DNA of 64,000 bases from Pseudomonas pohangensis (GTDB taxonomy: Bacteria > Pseudomonadota > Gammaproteobacteria > Pseudomonadales > Pseudomonadaceae): contig NZ_LT629785.1 in the NCBI RefSeq assembly GCF_900105995.1, forward strand, positions 620,001 through 684,000. The letters are read 5' to 3'. Position numbers and translations under genes: made by a program. Below, one piece after another: positions 60,360 through 64,000 of this stretch; position 1 is the stretch's first letter, and each line of letters begins with the position of its first letter. The notes beneath the pieces were generated by a model. The model made no database searches. It saw nothing but the letters and a program-made list of their open reading frames with translations, and had not been told where the DNA came from.

Positions 60360-61457
60360 ATGGCAACGCATACTTTCAAACCGGACCAGCCAGCACCGCT
60401 AATGAGCGTTGGCGTGCTGGCTTGGCTGCGCAATAATCTGTTTTCCAACTGGTTCAATACACTACTGACGCTGACGGCCATCTACCTGGTCTGGTTGATC
60501 ATTCCGCCAGTGCTGAACTGGGCTTTTCTGGACGCCAACTGGAGTGGCAGTACGCGTGCCGACTGCACGGGTGAGGGTGCCTGCTGGGTATTCATCCGCA
60601 CGCGATTCGATCAGTTCATGTACGGCTTCTATCCGGAAGCGCTGCGCTGGCGGGTTGACCTGACTCTGGCGCTGGCCATTCTCGGTGCAGCACCGCTGTT
60701 TGTGCGCTGGATGCCGCGCAAGATTATCTACGGCGCAGGCTTTCTGCTGCTCTACCCGCTGATTGCCTATGCGTTGCTGCATGGCGGCTTCTTCGATATG
60801 GAAGTAGTTCGCAGCAGCCGCTGGGGCGGTCTGATGCTGACCCTGGTGATTGCGGCGGTGGGTATTTCCGGTGCGCTGCCGCTGGGTATCATGCTGGCTC
60901 TGGGCCGGCGCTCGGACATGCCTGCGATCCGCGTGCTGTGCGTGACCTTCATCGAGTTCTGGCGCGGTGTGCCGTTGATCACGGTACTGTTCATGTCTTC
61001 GGTGATGTTGCCGCTGTTTTTGCCCGAGGGCATGAACTTCGACAAGCTGATACGGGCGCTGATTGGCGTGATCCTGTTCCAGTCGGCCTACGTCGCCGAG
61101 GTAGTGCGTGGCGGTCTGCAGGCGATTCCCAAGGGCCAGTATGAAGCTGCTGCGGCCATGGGCCTGGGCTACTGGCGGATGATGGGGCTGGTGATTTTGC
61201 CGCAGGCCCTGAAGCTGGTGATTCCCGGCATCGTCAACACCTTCATTGCGTTGTTCAAGGACACCAGTCTGGTCATCATCATTGGCCTGTTCGACCTGCT
61301 CAACAGTATCAAGCAGGCGACCACTGATCCGGCCTGGCTGGGCATGGCAACCGAGGGCTACGTATTTGCTGCCCTGGTGTTCTGGATTTTCTGTTTCGGC
61401 ATGTCCCGTTATTCCATGCGCATCGAGCGCAAACTGGACACCGGCCACAAGCGTTAG
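60360..61457 (+). CDS. aapM: Amino acid ABC transporter permease AapM
   Basis: A 365-aa permease with the EAA-like loop KGQYEAAAAMGLGYWRMMGL and IVNTFIALFKDTSLVIIIG typical of polar amino acid permeases. It pairs with AapQ. ATG at 60360 with GAGG seven bases before it; earlier in-frame Met is within aapQ coding sequence. The gene is followed eight bases later by aapP. Confidence 0.93.
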   Translation: MATHTFKPDQPAPLMSVGVLAWLRNNLFSNWFNTLLTLTAIYLVWLIIPPVLNWAFLDANWSGSTRADCTGEGACWVFIRTRFDQFMYGFYPEALRWRVDLTLALAILGAAPLFVRWMPRKIIYGAGFLLLYPLIAYALLHGGFFDMEVVRSSRWGGLMLTLVIAAVGISGALPLGIMLALGRRSDMPAIRVLCVTFIEFWRGVPLITVLFMSSVMLPLFLPEGMNFDKLIRALIGVILFQSAYVAEVVRGGLQAIPKGQYEAAAAMGLGYWRMMGLVILPQALKLVIPGIVNTFIALFKDTSLVIIIGLFDLLNSIKQATTDPAWLGMATEGYVFAALVFWIFCFGMSRYSMRIERKLDTGHKR

Positions 61458-61465
61458 GAGTAAAC

Positions 61466-62227
61466 ATGACTCAAGCAAAGCAGCAGCCCGCAGAAGCACC
61501 AATGATCCTGATGGAAAACGTCAACAAGTGGTATGGCGAGTTTCATGTGCTCAAGGACATCAATCTGAGTGTGCAGGCCGGTGAGCGTATCGTTCTCTGC
61601 GGGCCATCCGGCTCCGGAAAATCGACGACCATTCGTTGCCTCAATCGTCTGGAAGAACACCAGAAGGGACGGATTGTGGTGGATGGCACCGAGCTGACCA
61701 GCGACCTCAAGCATATCGAGGCGATCCGCCGCGAAGTAGGCATGGTGTTCCAGCACTTCAATCTGTTCCCGCACCTGACGGTGCTGCAGAACTGCATGCT
61801 GGCACCGATGTGGGTGCGCAAGATGCCCAAGCGCGAGGCCGAAGAAGTGGCCATGCATTACCTGGAGCGGGTGCGTATTCCCGAGCAGGCATCGAAGTTT
61901 CCCGGCCAGCTTTCCGGTGGCCAGCAGCAGCGGGTGGCGATTGCACGGGCGCTGTGCATGAAGCCGAAGATCATGCTGTTTGACGAGCCGACCTCGGCGC
62001 TGGATCCGGAGATGGTCAAGGAAGTGCTGGATACCATGGTCGGCCTGGCCGAGGACGGCATGACCATGCTCTGCGTGACTCACGAAATGGGTTTTGCGCG
62101 GACGGTGGCGAACCGGGTGATCTTCATGGACCGCGGCGAAATCGTCGAAGAAGCCGATCCGGAGACCTTCTTCACCAGTCCGAAGAACGAGCGTACCCAG
62201 CTGTTCCTCGGGCAGATCCTGCACTAG
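61466..62227 (+). CDS. aapP: Amino acid ABC transporter ATP-binding protein AapP
   Basis: A 253-aa ATPase with Walker A GPSGSGKSTTIRC, signature LSGGQQQRVAIARAL, Walker B IMLFDEPTSALDPE and the H-loop CVTHEMG. It drives import through AapQM. Last gene of aapJQMP. A hairpin (CAGCACCC/GGGTGCTG at 62240-62259) follows without a T tract. Confidence 0.95.
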   Translation: MTQAKQQPAEAPMILMENVNKWYGEFHVLKDINLSVQAGERIVLCGPSGSGKSTTIRCLNRLEEHQKGRIVVDGTELTSDLKHIEAIRREVGMVFQHFNLFPHLTVLQNCMLAPMWVRKMPKREAEEVAMHYLERVRIPEQASKFPGQLSGGQQQRVAIARALCMKPKIMLFDEPTSALDPEMVKEVLDTMVGLAEDGMTMLCVTHEMGFARTVANRVIFMDRGEIVEEADPETFFTSPKNERTQLFLGQILH

Positions 62228-62269
62228 GGCCTGTCTTGCCAGCACCCGCCAGGGTGCTGGTGCCAGCCG

Positions 62270-62752
62270 TCAACTCTCTTCGAAACGCCCGGCAGCGCGG
62301 TTTTTCTTTACCTTGCCGGCTTCGAAAATGCGCCCGCTCATGGCGATATAAACCCCGTCCGGCAGTGCCTGCAGCGCACCTACGGCCACCCCGAGATTGA
62401 ACGCGGCATCGCTGCTGCGCATGCGTGCCGGCTGCATGGCGCCGGTAATCAGGACTACTTTCCCCGTGATTCCCTGCAGGGCCTCTGCCGTGAGTGTCAT
62501 GGTGTCGGTGCCGTGGGTGATCAGAATGTGGCGGGCAGGGCTGTCAGCTACCTTGCTGCGGATCAGTTCACGGTCTTCCGCGGTCATTTCCAGGCTGTCT
62601 TTCTGCAGCAGGCTTTCGGTCTGGTAGGCAAAGGTTACCCGTGCCTCGGCGAGAATTTCCGGTGCCATCGGCTCGCCGATGTGGAAGTCGGAGAGTGCGT
62701 CGTAATAGATTTTGTCGAAGGTACCGCCAACGGTGAATATCTGGATCTGCAT
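62270..62752 (-). CDS. Asparaginase-like protein, N-terminal domain only
   Basis: A 160-aa protein that equals only the N-terminal half of an L-asparaginase. The catalytic Thr motifs are visible: TVGGTFDK (Thr near residue 10) and HGTDTMTLTAEAL (Thr/Asp). A normal enzyme has about 330 residues with a C-terminal domain that closes the active site. The stop is clean and no second half follows. Single-domain proteins of this kind are known in pseudomonads; amidase activity is uncertain. It may be a relic or a binding protein. Confidence 0.75.
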   Translation of the reverse strand: MQIQIFTVGGTFDKIYYDALSDFHIGEPMAPEILAEARVTFAYQTESLLQKDSLEMTAEDRELIRSKVADSPARHILITHGTDTMTLTAEALQGITGKVVLITGAMQPARMRSSDAAFNLGVAVGALQALPDGVYIAMSGRIFEAGKVKKNRAAGRFEES

Positions 62753-62833
62753 GGCAATGGCCCTGTATTTTGCGGGTAGTCAGTAGGTGGATTATTGCCT
62801 AACCTCGGCATCAGCAACTAATCGGATTTTGCC

Positions 62834-63532
62834 ATGCTCAGACTTTTCCAGTTTCCGCCAAACTTCGGTGTGCCCAACCCCAGTCCTTTCTGCCTGAAAG
62901 TGGAGACCTGGCTGCGTATGGCCGGGATGGACTATCAGGTCAAAACCGTCTTCGACCCGCGCAAGGCGCCCAAAGGCAAGTTACCCTTCATCGAGCTGGA
63001 TGGCCGGGTGATTGCCGACTCGGAAATCATCCTGCGCACCCTGAAAGCCACTGGCACTGATCTGGATGCGCATCTGGATGCGGCCGGGCGTGCCCGCGGG
63101 CTGTGCATCACGCGCTTGTGCGATGAGCATCTGGCCCCGTTGATCCTGTATTTTCGCTGGGTAGCCGATGCGGGCTGGGTGCAGACGCGGCCGGCTTTCT
63201 TTGGCAAGTTGCCGGCGCCCTTGCAGCTGTTCGTGCCGCGCATGATTCGCAACCAGACGCGCAAGGCCCTGCGGGCACAAGGGCTGGGCCGGCATACGCC
63301 GGATGAGCTGTTGCTCTTTGCCCGTGAAGACCTGCAGGCACTCAGTGACCTGCTGGGTGACTCGGCATTCTTCGGTGGCGAACAGCCGTGCAGTGCCGAT
63401 GCGGCGGCCTATGGTGTTCTCGCCAATATCATTCTGGCCACCCTGGAGACACCAATTGGCCAGATGGCGCGGCAGGAGTTTCCTGCGCTGGTGGCCTACT
63501 GCGAGCGGCTGCGCAGTCAGTTCTGGGCATGA
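62834..63532 (+). CDS. Glutathione S-transferase family protein (Faxc/metaxin-like)
   Basis: A 232-aa GST-like protein. The thioredoxin-like N-terminal domain shows PSPFCLKVETWLRMAGM with a cysteine in the active-site position and PKGKLPFIELDG. The C-terminal domain is helical. The type resembles the failed-axon-connections or metaxin-like group of bacterial GSTs. The stop overlaps the next gene (ATGA), so they are coupled. Substrate unknown. Confidence 0.82.
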   Translation: MLRLFQFPPNFGVPNPSPFCLKVETWLRMAGMDYQVKTVFDPRKAPKGKLPFIELDGRVIADSEIILRTLKATGTDLDAHLDAAGRARGLCITRLCDEHLAPLILYFRWVADAGWVQTRPAFFGKLPAPLQLFVPRMIRNQTRKALRAQGLGRHTPDELLLFAREDLQALSDLLGDSAFFGGEQPCSADAAAYGVLANIILATLETPIGQMARQEFPALVAYCERLRSQFWA

Positions 63533-63843
63533 TCAAGAGCTGGTTTGTCTATCTGGTGCGGGCGCAGAACGGGTCGTTGTACTGCGGCATCAGCGATGAC
63601 CCGCTGCGGCGTTTTGCCCAACATCAGGCCGGCAAGGGCGCGCGCTTCTTTTTTTCCAGCCCGGCGCAGGCGCTGGTGTATGTCGAGGCCTGTGCCGACA
63701 AGCCGGCGGCATTGCGCCGTGAACGGGCAATCAAACGCCTGAGCAAGCCGGCCAAGGAAGCACTGGTGGCCAGCCCGCCATCGATCAGCCTGATAGGGGC
63801 CGATAAGCCAGAAGGCATGGCCGATGCCGGGTCTGACGCGTAA
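63529..63843 (+). CDS. GIY-YIG nuclease family protein
   Basis: A 104-aa GIY-YIG protein of the UPF0213/YhbQ type. The motif is visible as FVYLVRAQNGSLYCGISDDPLRRFAQHQAG, with GKGARFFFSSPAQ and the glutamate in YVEACADKPAALRRERAIK. Single-domain members of this type are thought to act on DNA. Its ATG overlaps the GST stop. Short length is normal for the group. Confidence 0.88.
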   Translation: MIKSWFVYLVRAQNGSLYCGISDDPLRRFAQHQAGKGARFFFSSPAQALVYVEACADKPAALRRERAIKRLSKPAKEALVASPPSISLIGADKPEGMADAGSDA

Positions 63844-63879
63844 CCTGCAGACTTAATCGACGTATCAAAGGGTATCGCC

Positions 63880-64000
63880 ATGCACGAAGTCATCCTGCAC
63901 AACTACGACGCTTCACCTTTTGCCGAAAAAGTTCGCCTGATCATGGGTTACAAACAGTTGAGCTGGCGCTGGGTGGATATTCCGCGAATCATGCCCAAGC
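63880..64000 (+). CDS. Glutathione S-transferase N-terminal domain protein (3' truncated)
   Basis: The last 121 bases begin ATG CAC GAA and encode MHEVILHNYDASPFAEKVRL, the start of a GST N-terminal (thioredoxin-like) domain with the PFAEK active-site motif. The gene runs off the window end. AAAGGG precedes the ATG. Confidence 0.75.
   Translation, partial: MHEVILHNYDASPFAEKVRLIMGYKQLSWRWVDIPRIMPK

Overview
The window is a chromosomal segment from a Pseudomonas-like gammaproteobacterium (Pseudomonas sensu lato). Three things point there: high GC with strong C/G third-position bias; gene orders that, from memory, match P. aeruginosa blocks (nasS-nasT-nasA-kinase-nirB-nirD-nasC-cobA; panE-response regulator-yajQ-mscS-ampG ... 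SDR-fxsA-groES-groEL; small symporter subunit-symporter-DUF294 protein-exonuclease); and Pseudomonas-type REP palindromes between genes. I see no prophage, CRISPR array, transposase, toxin-antitoxin pair, tRNA or rRNA. About 55 genes are supported, the first and last cut by the window ends.

Layout. 1-970: end of a cardiolipin synthase/PLD gene. 1009-5747: a Baeyer-Villiger-type monooxygenase, an SDR and a metal-dependent hydrolase on the minus strand, facing a divergent PucR-type regulator. 5811-7449: a rhodanese with a CsoR/CstR-like operator inside its promoter, and an HSL-type esterase. 7535-19850: the nitrate/nitrite assimilation cluster. 20079-21775: PiT phosphate transporter plus DUF47 partner. 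22052-26595: SDR, crotonase, cobalamin adenosyltransferase, panE and a receiver protein with a degenerate GGDEF domain. 26743-35538: yajQ, mscS, ampG, ATL, a DUF481 protein, SDR, HugZ-like protein, fxsA and groESL. 35725-39852: fused indolepyruvate ferredoxin oxidoreductase and a divergent Lrp-type regulator. 40025-45252: EamA exporter, SDR, yaaA, PIN-PhoH ATPase, deaminase. 45497-50812: DUF4212/sodium:solute symporter, exonuclease and cNMP-CBS-DUF294 protein. 50980-53860: moaCDE and rhlB. 53954-62227: M19 dipeptidase, GGT-like protein, esterase and the aapJQMP amino-acid ABC transporter. 62270-64000: one-domain asparaginase, two GST-like genes and a GIY-YIG protein.

The best-supported regulatory story is nitrate assimilation. 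Sigma-54 type promoters precede nasS, nasA and nirB, and a near-perfect NtrC box lies about 100 bp upstream of the nirB promoter. The nasA and nirB leaders each carry two hairpins whose six-base loops have A at position 1 and G at position 4, the second hairpin overlapping the left arm of an intrinsic terminator. That is the architecture expected for NasT (ANTAR) antitermination, and NasS/NasT are encoded immediately upstream. The cluster therefore reads as nitrogen limitation (NtrC/sigma-54) AND nitrate/nitrite (NasS-NasT), giving nitrate uptake, reduction to ammonium and, through CobA, siroheme for NirB.

Other notable points are a 159-bp imperfect palindromic MITE-like element between moaD and moaE with a related single end upstream of yaaA; overlapping divergent start codons at 30183-30186; and repeated motifs ahead of the symporter operon. 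Most of the window is conserved core genome, and I found no convincing wholly new system. All homology and synteny statements are from memory and recognised motifs; no search was run.
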